A DNA stretch of 64,000 nt. Origin: Lignipirellula cremea (lineage in GTDB: Bacteria > Planctomycetota > Planctomycetia > Pirellulales > Pirellulaceae). Below the pieces are notes generated by a model. The model was not told the DNA's origin. It worked only from the letters and a program-made list of their open reading frames with translations, and searched no databases. This document shows positions 10,731-20,286 of the stretch, piece after piece. The translations under genes and the position numbers were made by a program. Location: the NCBI RefSeq assembly GCF_007751035.1, contig NZ_CP036433.1:1097001-1161000 (forward strand), given 5' to 3'. Within the stretch, counting starts at the first letter, position 1, and each line of letters opens with the position of its first letter.

Positions 10731-11765
10731 ATGATTCCCTGCCGCCTTCAACGCAACGTTCGCCAAGGCGTTGCCCGACGCCTTGCCGGCACAACTCTGA
10801 TTGAGTTGCTGGTCGTGATCGGCATTATGCTGCTGCTGGCCGCGCTGACGATTCCGCTGGTCAAGCCGTTACTCGACGGCCAGACCACCCGGGAAGGATC
10901 GCGCGTGCTGAACGCCGCTTTTGCGATGGCCAAGGCCCGGGCCAGCGAACTGCAGCGTCCGGTCGGGCTGTTCTTTGACCGGGGCGTGGAAGGGAAAGAC
11001 GCCTGCCTGCAGGTGTTCCTGGCCGAGTCCCCGTTGCCGTACTGCGGCGATACGACGACGGCCCGCGTTGTTTCCATTACGCCGGTCGGCGGCCTGACAG
11101 CCGACGCCACCTTTGACGCTCAGAGCGCCAGCATCGCCGCCCCGGTGGATCCAATGGCCACGCTGGCCCCGCCGCCCATCATTAACCCGGGCGACCAGAT
11201 TCGCTTCAATTATCAGGGCCCGTACTACGATATCGTGGCGATCGACCGCACCAATGTGAACGCTCCGGTAATCCGGTTCCGTCATCGCACGGCTCCGTTG
11301 CCGGCGGCGGTGACGGGGGTGCCCTATCAGATTGTCCGCGCCCCGCGGGCCACGCTGCGGCATTTGAACATGCCTAAGGGCGTCGCCATTGATCTGTCGG
11401 CGTCGGGCTCGGAAGCGACCGGCATTGAGTTTGGCTCGGCGACCGCAGGTCCGGGCACGCCGCTGGTCGTGATGTTTACGCCGTCGGGAAATATCGATCG
11501 CGTGATCGCGGGCGGCAGCATCCAGCATCCGATCGGGTCGTTGCACTTCCTGGTGGGACGCGACGACCAGGTGAACAGCTCCAACATTGTCGATCCGGAA
11601 GCGAACCTTGCCGACATGGCCAATGTGTGGGTCTCGGTCGGCATCCGGAACGGCCTGGTGACCTCCTCGGCGAATGTCGATAACAGCGCGGCCACGACGA
11701 ACCTGGAAAGAATTCAGTTCGCTCGCGAGTTTGCGATCCGGTCTTTGACCCTGGGCTCCGATTGA
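10731..11765 (+). CDS. Prepilin-type (GspH-like) minor pseudopilin
   Basis: 344 aa. A long basic leader precedes GTTLIELLVVIGIMLLLAALT. The cleavage-site residue would be Gly followed by Thr rather than the commoner Phe at mature position 1. The region after the helix (REGSRVLNAAFAMAKARASELQRPVGLFF) resembles the GspH/FimT pattern of a helix followed by an RPVGL-type strand. The C-terminal 200 residues are unlike known short GspH proteins. It starts immediately after the stop of the preceding pseudopilin gene. Confidence 0.82.
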   Translation: MIPCRLQRNVRQGVARRLAGTTLIELLVVIGIMLLLAALTIPLVKPLLDGQTTREGSRVLNAAFAMAKARASELQRPVGLFFDRGVEGKDACLQVFLAESPLPYCGDTTTARVVSITPVGGLTADATFDAQSASIAAPVDPMATLAPPPIINPGDQIRFNYQGPYYDIVAIDRTNVNAPVIRFRHRTAPLPAAVTGVPYQIVRAPRATLRHLNMPKGVAIDLSASGSEATGIEFGSATAGPGTPLVVMFTPSGNIDRVIAGGSIQHPIGSLHFLVGRDDQVNSSNIVDPEANLADMANVWVSVGIRNGLVTSSANVDNSAATTNLERIQFAREFAIRSLTLGSD

Positions 11766-11892
11766 TCGGCAGCAACGTAATACAGAACCCCTTCACCCGT
11801 TATCGAGAATTAACCATTCCCCCTGCCGTCCCGATTTTCCGGCGCGCGTCACGCGTCCCGGCCCCTCATCGGATCGGCGAAAAGAGCCTTTT

Positions 11893-12951
11893 ATGATGAC
11901 CACAGCGGCACAGCAAAAGTTACGGGTCTCCCGGGAAGGCATCAGCCTGCTCGAGGTGATCATTTCGATCGGGGTGATCTCCATCGGTCTGCTGGGCGTG
12001 TTGTCGGTGCTGCCGCTGGCGGGACGCCGCGTGGTGCAGGGCTCCATCGAAGACGGCAAGTCGATGCAAGGCCAGGCCTGGACCGACGAGTTCCAGACCC
12101 GCGGTTACGCCGATCCCAATAGCTGGGTCACGTCCGCCGGCGCCGCACTTCCGCCGGGAGGTACGCCCACGCCCGTACTGATCGATCCGCACCATGTGGC
12201 CGTTCGCCGGGCGCTCGGAACTCCTGTAGACTTCCCCTTTACGGATCGGGATAACGATATCTCCACCAACGAGGCCCCGTTCAGCATTCCCCGCATTAGC
12301 GTACGGAACTCTCTGACAGGTCCTCCGCTGGATCTAATGGCCGCCAATCTGATTTTTACCAGCCAGAACGATCTGGTGTTCAGCCAGCCGGCGGACACCA
12401 AGCTGCCGCCTGTGCAGGAGATGTACGACGCGGTGATCAGCAATCGTCGCATGTCGGCCGGCCACTTTTCCTGGATGGCGATGATCGTGCCGCTGGACTC
12501 CAGCGGCAAGGACTGGCGCCTGTCGGTGGTTGTGTTCCACGATCGCGATCCCGATATGAGCCTGGATGCCTCTCCGGCAAATGACGACGGCCTGAAGACT
12601 CTGTCCAATGAGCGGGTCGCCACGGTCAGCAACTTTATGGGGAACGCCGGCATCGGCGGCGGCCCGATGGAAATCCGCTCAACCGATAAGGCCAGCGTGA
12701 AAGTGAAAAAAGGGGACTGGGTGCTGCTCTCTTCGGGCGGGGCGCCGACTTCCTTCCATCAATGGTATCGGGTCGCCGACACCGATCCCGACCCGGTCAA
12801 TACGGCCGGCGTGTTCACCCGCGAGGTATTGCTCGAAGGGGCCGACTGGCCGAGCCCCGGTATTGGCACCACTAGCATGACCATGGTCAAAGGGGTCGTC
12901 GGCGTCTACGAAAGCACCTTTCGCCTGGAAACCAATTCCTTGTTTCATTAA
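11893..12951 (+). CDS. Prepilin-type (GspI/PilV-like) minor pseudopilin
   Basis: 352 aa. Leader ends SREG|ISLLEVIISIGVISIGLLGVLSVLP, a prepilin site with mature Ile1 and Glu5, followed by a helix with the Gly-rich pattern common in GspI/PilV proteins. The remainder is a large extracytoplasmic domain without a recognised family. It lies 127 bases after the GspH-like gene and 212 bases before the giant GspK-like gene, and is in the same orientation as both. Confidence 0.8.
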   Translation: MMTTAAQQKLRVSREGISLLEVIISIGVISIGLLGVLSVLPLAGRRVVQGSIEDGKSMQGQAWTDEFQTRGYADPNSWVTSAGAALPPGGTPTPVLIDPHHVAVRRALGTPVDFPFTDRDNDISTNEAPFSIPRISVRNSLTGPPLDLMAANLIFTSQNDLVFSQPADTKLPPVQEMYDAVISNRRMSAGHFSWMAMIVPLDSSGKDWRLSVVVFHDRDPDMSLDASPANDDGLKTLSNERVATVSNFMGNAGIGGGPMEIRSTDKASVKVKKGDWVLLSSGGAPTSFHQWYRVADTDPDPVNTAGVFTREVLLEGADWPSPGIGTTSMTMVKGVVGVYESTFRLETNSLFH

Positions 12952-13163
12952 CCGACCGCAGGCGCGGCCCGTTGCGGGCTGCCTGGTGCAGGTCGCCTTG
13001 TCTGATATTCAACTCTGATCTTGAAAACTGATTTTGAAAACGATGTAGAACGCCGGCCTTGCTCGCCGCGTAGTTTGCGCCCCCGCCGTTCAAGACGACG
13101 CCAGGGGGGCGGAGCCTGACTTTCGCCAGGCTTCTTCCTTGGAACACCCGTAAGGCAAATCTC

Positions 13164-16100
13164 ATGCGTTCCTCCTTCGCTCGTCGGCAAAAACGCGGCA
13201 TCGTGTTGCTGGTGGTGCTTTCGCTGTTGGCCCTGTTCATGGTGCTGGTCACGACCTTCCTGATCGGGGCGACGCTGTACTACGACGGCGCCGTCTCCCG
13301 GGCGAAAGTCGACCGGATCGGCGACAGCCCGCAGACGAACCTCGACCGCGCGATGTATCAGGTCCTGCGGGGACCCAGCGGCTCCAACTCCAGCCTGATC
13401 GGACACTCCCTGCTGGAGGACTTGTACGGCAACGATGGCGGCGGCTTCCTGGTCGCTTCCACCATGCAGACGGCCGCCCCGTCGAATGTGATTGGCAACG
13501 GCCAGTTCTGGATTATTCCGCTCGCCCGCGTCAGCGCAACTTCGGCGGTCATCCCCGATATCCCCAACGTGTTCGCCGGGCGGGTCGCCACGCTTTTGGA
13601 CGGACCGAATCGCAATGTGAGCTTCCGCGTGCTGGGATCGGCCCCGGTCGCCTTTACCGGCACAGCCAGCGTTCCGGCCGGTCCGTGGATTCTGGTGGAA
13701 CGTCCGCAAAGCGACGTCGCCAGTTCGGCTCTGCCCCAGATGAACGATCGTATTATCATTAACGGAGCGCCCTTCAACGGTTCCGGCGCCGGCTGGCGCC
13801 TGGGGACGGGGAACGTCGATCGAGTCACCACGCTGAGCGACAGTTCCAACGCTCCCATCGCGTTGATGCCGCACTATGCGACGTACTTCTCCGGCGCCGG
13901 CAGGTTGGCCAACGATGGCGGGGCCGACGAAAGTTACGACGCGGCCGACTACCAGAACATGTGGCTGGCCATGATTCCGCCGGGGGTCACGGCGTCGAAC
14001 CAGATCGAGCCGTCCTTCCATCGGACCTCCCTGATCAGGCACTGGTCGCAGTTGAATCCGACCCTGTGGCGCAGCACCACCACGAACGATCTGCGACGCC
14101 GCGTGATCATGCGGCCCATGGGCTGGGATCATCCGGGCTTCACGGGCAGCAATCCTTTCATGGACTGCTCTAACCTGACGCCTGCCGGTATCGACGCCGT
14201 TACCAATACGCTGATCAATGGCCCGTGGGATGTCGACAATGACCGGGACGGGCTGGCGGAAAGCATCTGGCTGGATATCGGTCTGCCGGTGCAGTCGAAG
14301 GCCGACGGCAAGCTCTACAAACCGCTGGCCGCGATCCTGATCCAGGATCTGGACGGTCGCCTGAATGTGAACGCCCATGGGAACAACGCGCACTTCAGCG
14401 TGTTCAACGGCACGGACCACACCAACACCTATTACGAGGTGGACCCGACGACCGGGCAGCTGACTTCGTCCCGCCGCCTCCGCCAGGTGCAGGGGCCGCT
14501 GGCCGGCACAAGCGGTCCGGTCAACGTCTCCCGCGGCGCCGGGTATGGACCGGCCGACGTGAGCCTGCTGCCGCTGTTCAGCTCGCTGACCAACTACCAG
14601 AACGTGGTGTCGCAGCGCTATCTGGATTCGGTCACCGGTCTGACGGAAGCGGGCGACAGCAACGCCTACGACGGCGTGGGCCGCCTGGATGAACTGGGCC
14701 TGCCGGCGACGTTTTCGGCCGCCTCGGGCGTTTCCAATTACGGCACGCCGCCTGATGTGTGGGGCGTGAACGCCATTACGGTCGACTACCGCGGCCAGCA
14801 ACTGGTCGAAGGGGAAACGAACGCCGCGATCAAGCATTCGCAGAACACGGTCGACGATCCTTACGAACTCGACCTGTCGAGCTCGGCCGCCTTTGGTTCG
14901 CCGACCGGCAGCGATCATCCTTACACTTTGGCCGAGCTGGAAAGGCTGTTGCGGTTCAACGACTACGACGGCCCCATCCTGCCGTCGCGGTTGCTGTTCA
15001 ACGCCAACGGCGACCTCAACTCGGCGGCAAAGCGGGCTCAGGTCACCACCGAAAGCCGCAGCCTGCCGGTGGCGAACGTGCAGTTCCAGAGCGAAGTCCG
15101 CGCGAACCAGTCGGCCTCGCCGACGATCGCCGACCTGTTCCTGGAACGCATCATCGCCAACGGCGTGACCAACACGACCACACAGCTGCAGCTGCTGGAG
15201 AAGCTTGTCCCGCTGGAATTGCGGCGGGGCGAACTGTTCGACGTGAACCGTCCCCTGGGGAACGGCCGCGACGACAACGGCAACGGCGTGGTGGATGAAC
15301 CGGCCGAAGCAACCGGCGAGCTCGTCTGGGATTATTCCACAGAGCCCCTGCCTGGCAGCATGGCCAACTTCCAGAACATCTCGTTTAACCACAACACGGG
15401 TGAACCAGTCGCGCTGAATACGAAGTTCGCCCGGCAGAATTACGCCCGGCATTTGTACACCATGATGATGTTGCTGGTCCGCAAGGGTTACAACTTTCCG
15501 CGGACCGAAGGCGCCGTGAGTGCGGCCGAACTGACGGCCCAGCGGTGCGCCCAGTGGGCGATCAACGCGGTCGACTTCCGCGACGCCGATTCGATCATGA
15601 CGCCGTTTGAGTACGACGTGAACCCGTTCAACGGCTGGGACGCGATGGACGGCGACCCGGCGTCCGACGAAGGGAACGAACGCCGCATCGTCTGGGGTTC
15701 GGAACAGCCCGAGCTGACAATGACCGAGTTCCTGGCCTTCCACGATCGCCGCGTGAAAGATACCGACTGGGACACGACCGGCAAGAAGCGTCAAAAGATG
15801 GACGCCATGGCGCCCGGCGGCTGGGCCGAAGACGATGACGACCTGGACCAGTACCGCATGCCGCAGGGCAGCCTGTTCATCGAAATGCAGTGCATGCGGA
15901 ACTTCAACACGAACAACCCGAACCTGCCGGCCGAACTGTATAACCTCGCCACCGGCACGCTCGATCTGACCCGCGTTTCGCCTGACGATATTGATGGCGG
16001 CAGAGCGAACATACAGCAGGCTCCCGTTTGGCGGATCGCCATTTCGGAAATGAATACGGCGAATCATCCCCACGATGAACCGCTGATCCATCCTGATTCA

Positions 16101-18257
16101 AGCTCCTTTGGCATGGCCGATACTAGCGTAGGCCATCCGTTCGGACGTTTGAACATGAATGGCGTGCAAGGGGAAGCGGCCCGCTACGTCGATCTGGATC
16201 GGGTCATCTATTTCACCAACTCGACGCACGGGTATACCGCTGCTGAGCTCCATGCTTGGGGCGTCGAGGTCTTTTACAACTACAACAACCAGGCGAACTT
16301 CGGCCCGGCGCCGGGGCAGTACGCGGTGATTGGACCGCGGAGCATCACGCACATGGGCAGCACGGCGGCGCCGCTCGCGCCGATGGGGACCGATTCGATC
16401 CGCACGTTCCAGCTGGGGCCTGCCGGCATTACCTTTAATGGCCTGACGGCCGACAACGCTTCACCCAACGCGACCCAGGCCGCTCCGGCGGTGGGAATGG
16501 TGGCCGCGGCGGCGCATCCCGCGACCTGGGCCGCCGGCGCAGGCGGGGCAGGCGATCCGACCAACGCCGAAGTCGCGCCCGAAGGGATCGGGCTGAATAT
16601 CAGCGAACCGCGGCCCAATAGCGGAAATTACTACGGCAAGCCGAATTACCAGGTGGTGACGGGTGCTCCGTACGACGGCTTCTTTGATACGACCACGATG
16701 GGAAATACGGTGCCGGATCGTCCGTTCGACGACCGGGGCACCGCGCCGATCCAGGCAATGCAGAATACGGGAACGTACACCAAGGTGCGGGCCGCCTTCC
16801 TGCAGCGTCTGGCCGATCCGACGATCGCCTGGCATCGTTTGCGTAACCCGTATATCACGGTGGACTGGGGGACGATCGACCTGACCGTGTTCAACGGTCA
16901 GGACGACGAAAAGGCAACGGACTGGATGGTGCAGGCCCCGGCTGTCTTTGACCCGCAAGGCGGCGACCCGGATACGGCCGGCGGCGCCGACGGCGCCTCG
17001 GTGCAGCAGTACTCGCGCGAACGCGGCACCGGCGGCGGAGCGGCTCCCGATCCGTGGAACCCGCGGGCTGGCTGGAACGGAGCCGACCAGCACTATTCTT
17101 CCCGGGCCGGCGCGATCGCCACCGAGAACCAGATTTACTGGCGTCGGCCGGTGCGGCATACGCTGGGCTTCCTGAACACCACGATGGGGAACGTTCGCAC
17201 CAACGCCAATACCTACACCACGACCGAACTGGCGACCTTAGGCCAGCCGCTGCAGTACGCCGGTACGACCAAGGTGCCGTTCCCCTGGCTGACCTGGAAC
17301 AACCGTCCGTTCAACTCGGCCTATGAGTTGATGATGGTCCCGGCCAGCAGTCCTTCCCGCTTGCTGTCGGAGTTCTCGACCGCCTCGACGACCAATCCTT
17401 ACACGCTGGTCGGCGGCGTCACAGGGCCGGAGCAGTTCCGTGCTCCGTACTCGCACCTGCTGAACTTCTTTTATTCGGAACCCACTGGCACTGGCTCGCC
17501 GCAGCTGCATCGCCTGTTCGATTATGTCGGCACGCGTTCGCCGTTTGTGGGCACGAACCAGTGGTACTCTTCGACCTCGGGCGTGACAAGCAACCACTTG
17601 GCGCTGTCCCTCTTTCATCCGCCGTTTAACCGGATCTCCAAGTTCCGTGATCCGGGCAAGGTGAACATCAACACGATCTATGATTTCCGAACCTGGTCGG
17701 GCATTGCCAGCGGCTTCCCGCAGCATAACTCGACCGCGTTCTGGAACACGATTGAGACCAGCCGCGAAGGCTTTACCGGAACAACGCTGACGTCGGCCAA
17801 CTCGCCGACCCGGTTCGCCCAGCCGTTCCGCAGTTCGGCCGCCGCCGATCTGGCTCCCTTGCCGGAGCTGGAAACGTCGGCCGTCCAGGCGACCTTGTTG
17901 CGGAGCAATCCGGGCAACCCAGGGGCCCCGCTGTTCGCCGGGACCAGCACCGCCAACTACCGGGACTTCCAGCGGAACGCGTTCTTCGCCTACGAGGGAA
18001 TCTCGCGGCTGGACAACCTGTTGACGACGCACTCCAACGTGTTTGCCGTGTGGGTCACCATCGGCGAATTCGAAGCAACGCCGAACGCGGCCTTGCATGG
18101 CGGCTTCCAATTGGGAGCGGAAGCAGGAAGCGATTCAGGTCAAGTGACGCGGCATCGGGCGTTCTATATAATCGACCGCTCGATACCGGTCGCCTTTGAA
18201 CCTGGCGAGAACCACAACATTGACCGGGCCGTTTTACTGCGACGCTACCTGGATTAG
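13164..18257 (+). CDS. Giant GspK-like pseudopilus protein
   Basis: 1697 aa, about five times the size of classical GspK (roughly 320 aa). The N-terminus is a basic leader (RRQKRG) then IVLLVVLSLLALFMVLVTTFLIGATL, resembling GspK/PilX membrane starts and lacking Glu5. Residues near 370 have IWLDIGLPVQ, a planctomycete GspK-like signature. A DDNGNGVVDEP loop near residue 700 resembles a calcium-binding dockerin/EF loop. Near the C-terminus DPGKVNINTIYD matches the KVNINTA motif of GspK helix-hairpin domains, followed by VWVTIGEFEA and RHRAFYIIDRSIPVAFEPG. Probably a very large tip component of the pseudopilus. A long minus-strand frame over its 5' third is a shadow. Confidence 0.8.
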   Translation: MRSSFARRQKRGIVLLVVLSLLALFMVLVTTFLIGATLYYDGAVSRAKVDRIGDSPQTNLDRAMYQVLRGPSGSNSSLIGHSLLEDLYGNDGGGFLVASTMQTAAPSNVIGNGQFWIIPLARVSATSAVIPDIPNVFAGRVATLLDGPNRNVSFRVLGSAPVAFTGTASVPAGPWILVERPQSDVASSALPQMNDRIIINGAPFNGSGAGWRLGTGNVDRVTTLSDSSNAPIALMPHYATYFSGAGRLANDGGADESYDAADYQNMWLAMIPPGVTASNQIEPSFHRTSLIRHWSQLNPTLWRSTTTNDLRRRVIMRPMGWDHPGFTGSNPFMDCSNLTPAGIDAVTNTLINGPWDVDNDRDGLAESIWLDIGLPVQSKADGKLYKPLAAILIQDLDGRLNVNAHGNNAHFSVFNGTDHTNTYYEVDPTTGQLTSSRRLRQVQGPLAGTSGPVNVSRGAGYGPADVSLLPLFSSLTNYQNVVSQRYLDSVTGLTEAGDSNAYDGVGRLDELGLPATFSAASGVSNYGTPPDVWGVNAITVDYRGQQLVEGETNAAIKHSQNTVDDPYELDLSSSAAFGSPTGSDHPYTLAELERLLRFNDYDGPILPSRLLFNANGDLNSAAKRAQVTTESRSLPVANVQFQSEVRANQSASPTIADLFLERIIANGVTNTTTQLQLLEKLVPLELRRGELFDVNRPLGNGRDDNGNGVVDEPAEATGELVWDYSTEPLPGSMANFQNISFNHNTGEPVALNTKFARQNYARHLYTMMMLLVRKGYNFPRTEGAVSAAELTAQRCAQWAINAVDFRDADSIMTPFEYDVNPFNGWDAMDGDPASDEGNERRIVWGSEQPELTMTEFLAFHDRRVKDTDWDTTGKKRQKMDAMAPGGWAEDDDDLDQYRMPQGSLFIEMQCMRNFNTNNPNLPAELYNLATGTLDLTRVSPDDIDGGRANIQQAPVWRIAISEMNTANHPHDEPLIHPDSSSFGMADTSVGHPFGRLNMNGVQGEAARYVDLDRVIYFTNSTHGYTAAELHAWGVEVFYNYNNQANFGPAPGQYAVIGPRSITHMGSTAAPLAPMGTDSIRTFQLGPAGITFNGLTADNASPNATQAAPAVGMVAAAAHPATWAAGAGGAGDPTNAEVAPEGIGLNISEPRPNSGNYYGKPNYQVVTGAPYDGFFDTTTMGNTVPDRPFDDRGTAPIQAMQNTGTYTKVRAAFLQRLADPTIAWHRLRNPYITVDWGTIDLTVFNGQDDEKATDWMVQAPAVFDPQGGDPDTAGGADGASVQQYSRERGTGGGAAPDPWNPRAGWNGADQHYSSRAGAIATENQIYWRRPVRHTLGFLNTTMGNVRTNANTYTTTELATLGQPLQYAGTTKVPFPWLTWNNRPFNSAYELMMVPASSPSRLLSEFSTASTTNPYTLVGGVTGPEQFRAPYSHLLNFFYSEPTGTGSPQLHRLFDYVGTRSPFVGTNQWYSSTSGVTSNHLALSLFHPPFNRISKFRDPGKVNINTIYDFRTWSGIASGFPQHNSTAFWNTIETSREGFTGTTLTSANSPTRFAQPFRSSAAADLAPLPELETSAVQATLLRSNPGNPGAPLFAGTSTANYRDFQRNAFFAYEGISRLDNLLTTHSNVFAVWVTIGEFEATPNAALHGGFQLGAEAGSDSGQVTRHRAFYIIDRSIPVAFEPGENHNIDRAVLLRRYLD

Positions 18258-18353
18258 TTTTTCAAGCACCTGGCAAGACCCGGGTGCGCGGGAAATGAAT
18301 CGCCTTCGGGGGAAGCGGCCGGACAAAGCTGCCCGGCGCCCCACCCATGAAGG

Positions 18354-19379
18354 ATGGCAGCGATGGAACCGGCGCCAGGCGTGAATGAAATCGCGGACCA
18401 GGCCATGCACGACCTGGTCGGTCAGTTGCCTGATCATTGCGCCTGGGCGCGGATCTCGGTCGAGGCGGCCCATCAGGGCCGGCAGGTAGAGCTGTCGGTC
18501 CGGATCGAATCGCCAACGATTGCCGGCAAACGGCTGGAACCGTCACCGGCCATGCTGGACCGTGTGACACGCCTTTACGCCGATTGCCTGGATTGTGATT
18601 CGCCCTGGTTACGATTCACTGCTTTGGCGCAGCCGGAAACTTCAGGCGACTGGAGCGTGGAAACGCAGTTTGAGTATGCTCCCGCTGCGTCCCTTTCTTA
18701 TGAGCCGCGCGTCATTTCGCGTCCGCCCATGTCGCCTCCTTTGGCGGCTTTGTTTGAGCAGTACGCGGGCGACAGTTTCGACAAGCACCTGTGTCTGGAC
18801 GCCACGCTGGGCCACGATGCCGAATGGGAATTCGATTCGTCAGCGGGGAAGTTGCGCCTGAGCGACGGGCGCCATTTCGACGTGCAGCCGATTGGCGTTT
18901 TTTGTAACCTGCGGGCGACCTGGCGCTGGGCCTGGGACATGCCGGGCGAATCGCTGGCGGCCGACAAACTGCTTCGCCTAGGGCAGGAACACGACACGCC
19001 CGAACTGCAGCAGCCGGTGCTGACGCTGGACCATGCGGAGCCGGATTGTCTGGCGCTGGTGGCTTGCGGGCTGCTGGATGCGGATTTCTGGTTTGAGTGC
19101 GATGGCCCGCAGGATTCGATTTTTCTGGTGGGGAACTATGCGACGCCTTTGACGCGGGAACGAGAGCCGGACCGGCTGGCGTATGTGGTGCTGGAAGTGA
19201 TCGAAAACTTTGCTTGCGATCATCGGGCTATGCTGGAGCACTTTGCCCGCTCGGCCGGATACCGACTGGGAGGATCGGGCGATCCGCGTCGGCTGGAGGC
19301 GTTTTCCCCGCAGGGGAAGCGATTGCTAGCGGCCTTTGACAAGGCGGGCCAGCTGCGAGAAATTGTGCTTGATCCCTAG
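18354..19379 (+). CDS. Conserved-looking hypothetical protein; stop codon lies in a MITE end
   Basis: 341 aa, soluble, no signal peptide. The first 110 residues have an alternating hydrophobic pattern loosely like DUF600/YezG proteins. The middle has a PIGVFCNLRATWRWAWDMP block reminiscent of DUF6882. I assign neither with confidence. An ATG at 18363, preceded by AAGGA, may be the true start. The TAG stop (19377-19379) is the first three bases of the inverted-repeat end of a MITE-like module, so the C-terminus may have been reshaped by the insertion. It follows the GspK-like gene by 96 bases on the same strand but no functional link is evident. Confidence 0.65.
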   Translation: MAAMEPAPGVNEIADQAMHDLVGQLPDHCAWARISVEAAHQGRQVELSVRIESPTIAGKRLEPSPAMLDRVTRLYADCLDCDSPWLRFTALAQPETSGDWSVETQFEYAPAASLSYEPRVISRPPMSPPLAALFEQYAGDSFDKHLCLDATLGHDAEWEFDSSAGKLRLSDGRHFDVQPIGVFCNLRATWRWAWDMPGESLAADKLLRLGQEHDTPELQQPVLTLDHAEPDCLALVACGLLDADFWFECDGPQDSIFLVGNYATPLTREREPDRLAYVVLEVIENFACDHRAMLEHFARSAGYRLGGSGDPRRLEAFSPQGKRLLAAFDKAGQLREIVLDP

Positions 19380-19507
19380 TGGTGCGTCAAACCATAAAAC
19401 CAGGTTTCTCTCAATCAGCCGCAGGGCGCTATCCCCCGGTTTTTTTGGCAGCACAGCAGCACGGCCGAAATCGCTCACTCGAAGATTGAAGATTGACGCA
19501 GCAGTAG
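19377..19507 (+). mobile_element. MITE-like module A, copy 1
   Basis: About 130 bases, starting TAGTGGTGCGTCAA and ending TTGACGCAGCAGTAG, so the ends are near-perfect inverted repeats (TGSTGCGTCAA). It has no coding capacity. The same sequence appears reverse-complemented at 53239-53368 with about 90 percent identity by eye. It shares its last bases with module B, which follows directly. Confidence 0.8.
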
Positions 19508-19636
19508 TGGTGCGTCAAGTTTCCATTTCAGGTTTGGCCATGTTCGCGCGAGCCGCTGTTCCTTTTAGGTAACCGTGGCTATCGCCAAAACGGCTAATTG
19601 GAAGAACCCGAACTCTTTGCCTTGACGCAGCACTAG
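19505..19636 (+). mobile_element. MITE-like module B, copy 1
   Basis: About 130 bases, starting TAGTGGTGCGTCAAG and ending CTTGACGCAGCACTAG. The terminal inverted repeat is the same as in module A but the interior is unrelated. A second copy lies at 53111-53238 in the same orientation. It is non-coding. The CTAG/TTAG context at several boundaries resembles the YTAR targets of IS5-group elements, which is an inference only. Confidence 0.8.
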
Positions 19637-19988
19637 TCTCCCGCACGCATTTGCACAAATGTCCGGGCCCACTCCTGGGCGGGGAGGGGAATAGAGAACT
19701 TCGCCGGGGCAGCGTGGCGCAGGAATTGTTGGGCGAAGCTAAGTCCAGGAATTGCAAGGGGTAGTAACTACCATTGAATGTGGGTAGGCGACTCGTCCGG
19801 AAATCCCTGGCAAATTTTTAAGGAAATTTTAACCCTGGTTCCTTTCCTTGTCTAGAATTTTGCGAGTTGATACGTGGCCGATTATCTCAGTGAGCGTAAT
19901 CACTGCAGAATCGAGGGCAGGTCATTGCAACTCGTGCAATCATCCACTTTTCAAGTGGATATTGATTCTGCTTCATTGAGGAACTCCC
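19637..19988. promoter_or_regulatory. csrA upstream region with candidate -10 and hairpin
   Basis: Upstream of csrA a TAGAAT hexamer (19853-19858) could be a -10 element, although no good -35 is spaced from it. A perfect short hairpin, CCACTT-TTC-AAGTGG, lies at 19944-19958. The csrA ribosome-binding site reads GAGGAA shortly before the ATG. Because CsrA binds GGA motifs near start codons, autoregulation is possible but not shown. Confidence 0.4.
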
Positions 19989-20177
19989 ATGTTGGTGCTT
20001 TCAAGGAAACGCGATGAGAAGATTGTGATTGGCGATGGAATCGTCATTACAATTGTAGAAGTTCGGGGCGACAAGGTCCGGCTGGGCATCGAAGCTCCCT
20101 CCGATGTGCCAGTCCATCGCCAGGAGGTGTACGACGCCATCCGGCGGCAAGCCGAATTGAACACTCGCGAAGATTAG
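19989..20177 (+). CDS. csrA: Carbon storage regulator CsrA
   Basis: 62 aa. Opens MLVLSRK and contains VRLGIEAPSDVPVHRQEVY, the invariant core of CsrA with the RNA-binding Arg. Normal CsrA length is about 61 aa. CsrA dimers bind GGA-containing hairpins in 5' leaders to control translation and stability of mRNAs. A strong GAGGA ribosome-binding site precedes the ATG. It stands alone with a long leader and converges with the FHA-protein gene on the other strand. Confidence 0.97.
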   Translation: MLVLSRKRDEKIVIGDGIVITIVEVRGDKVRLGIEAPSDVPVHRQEVYDAIRRQAELNTRED

Positions 20178-20286
20178 GCCGGCAGCCAAGGTCGGCGCCG
20201 TCTTTTTTCTCTTGCCCGTTCTCGGGGCTGGCGCCGTGGCATTCTTTTTACCCGGCTTCTGTCGGGCTCCTTTTGGAGCCGCCGTT

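Noticed and set aside
12948-16091. 1047-residue open frame on the minus strand
   Set aside because: It lies entirely opposite the GspK-like gene, is Arg/Gln/Val-rich in a way typical of antisense frames in GC-rich DNA, and has no recognisable domain.
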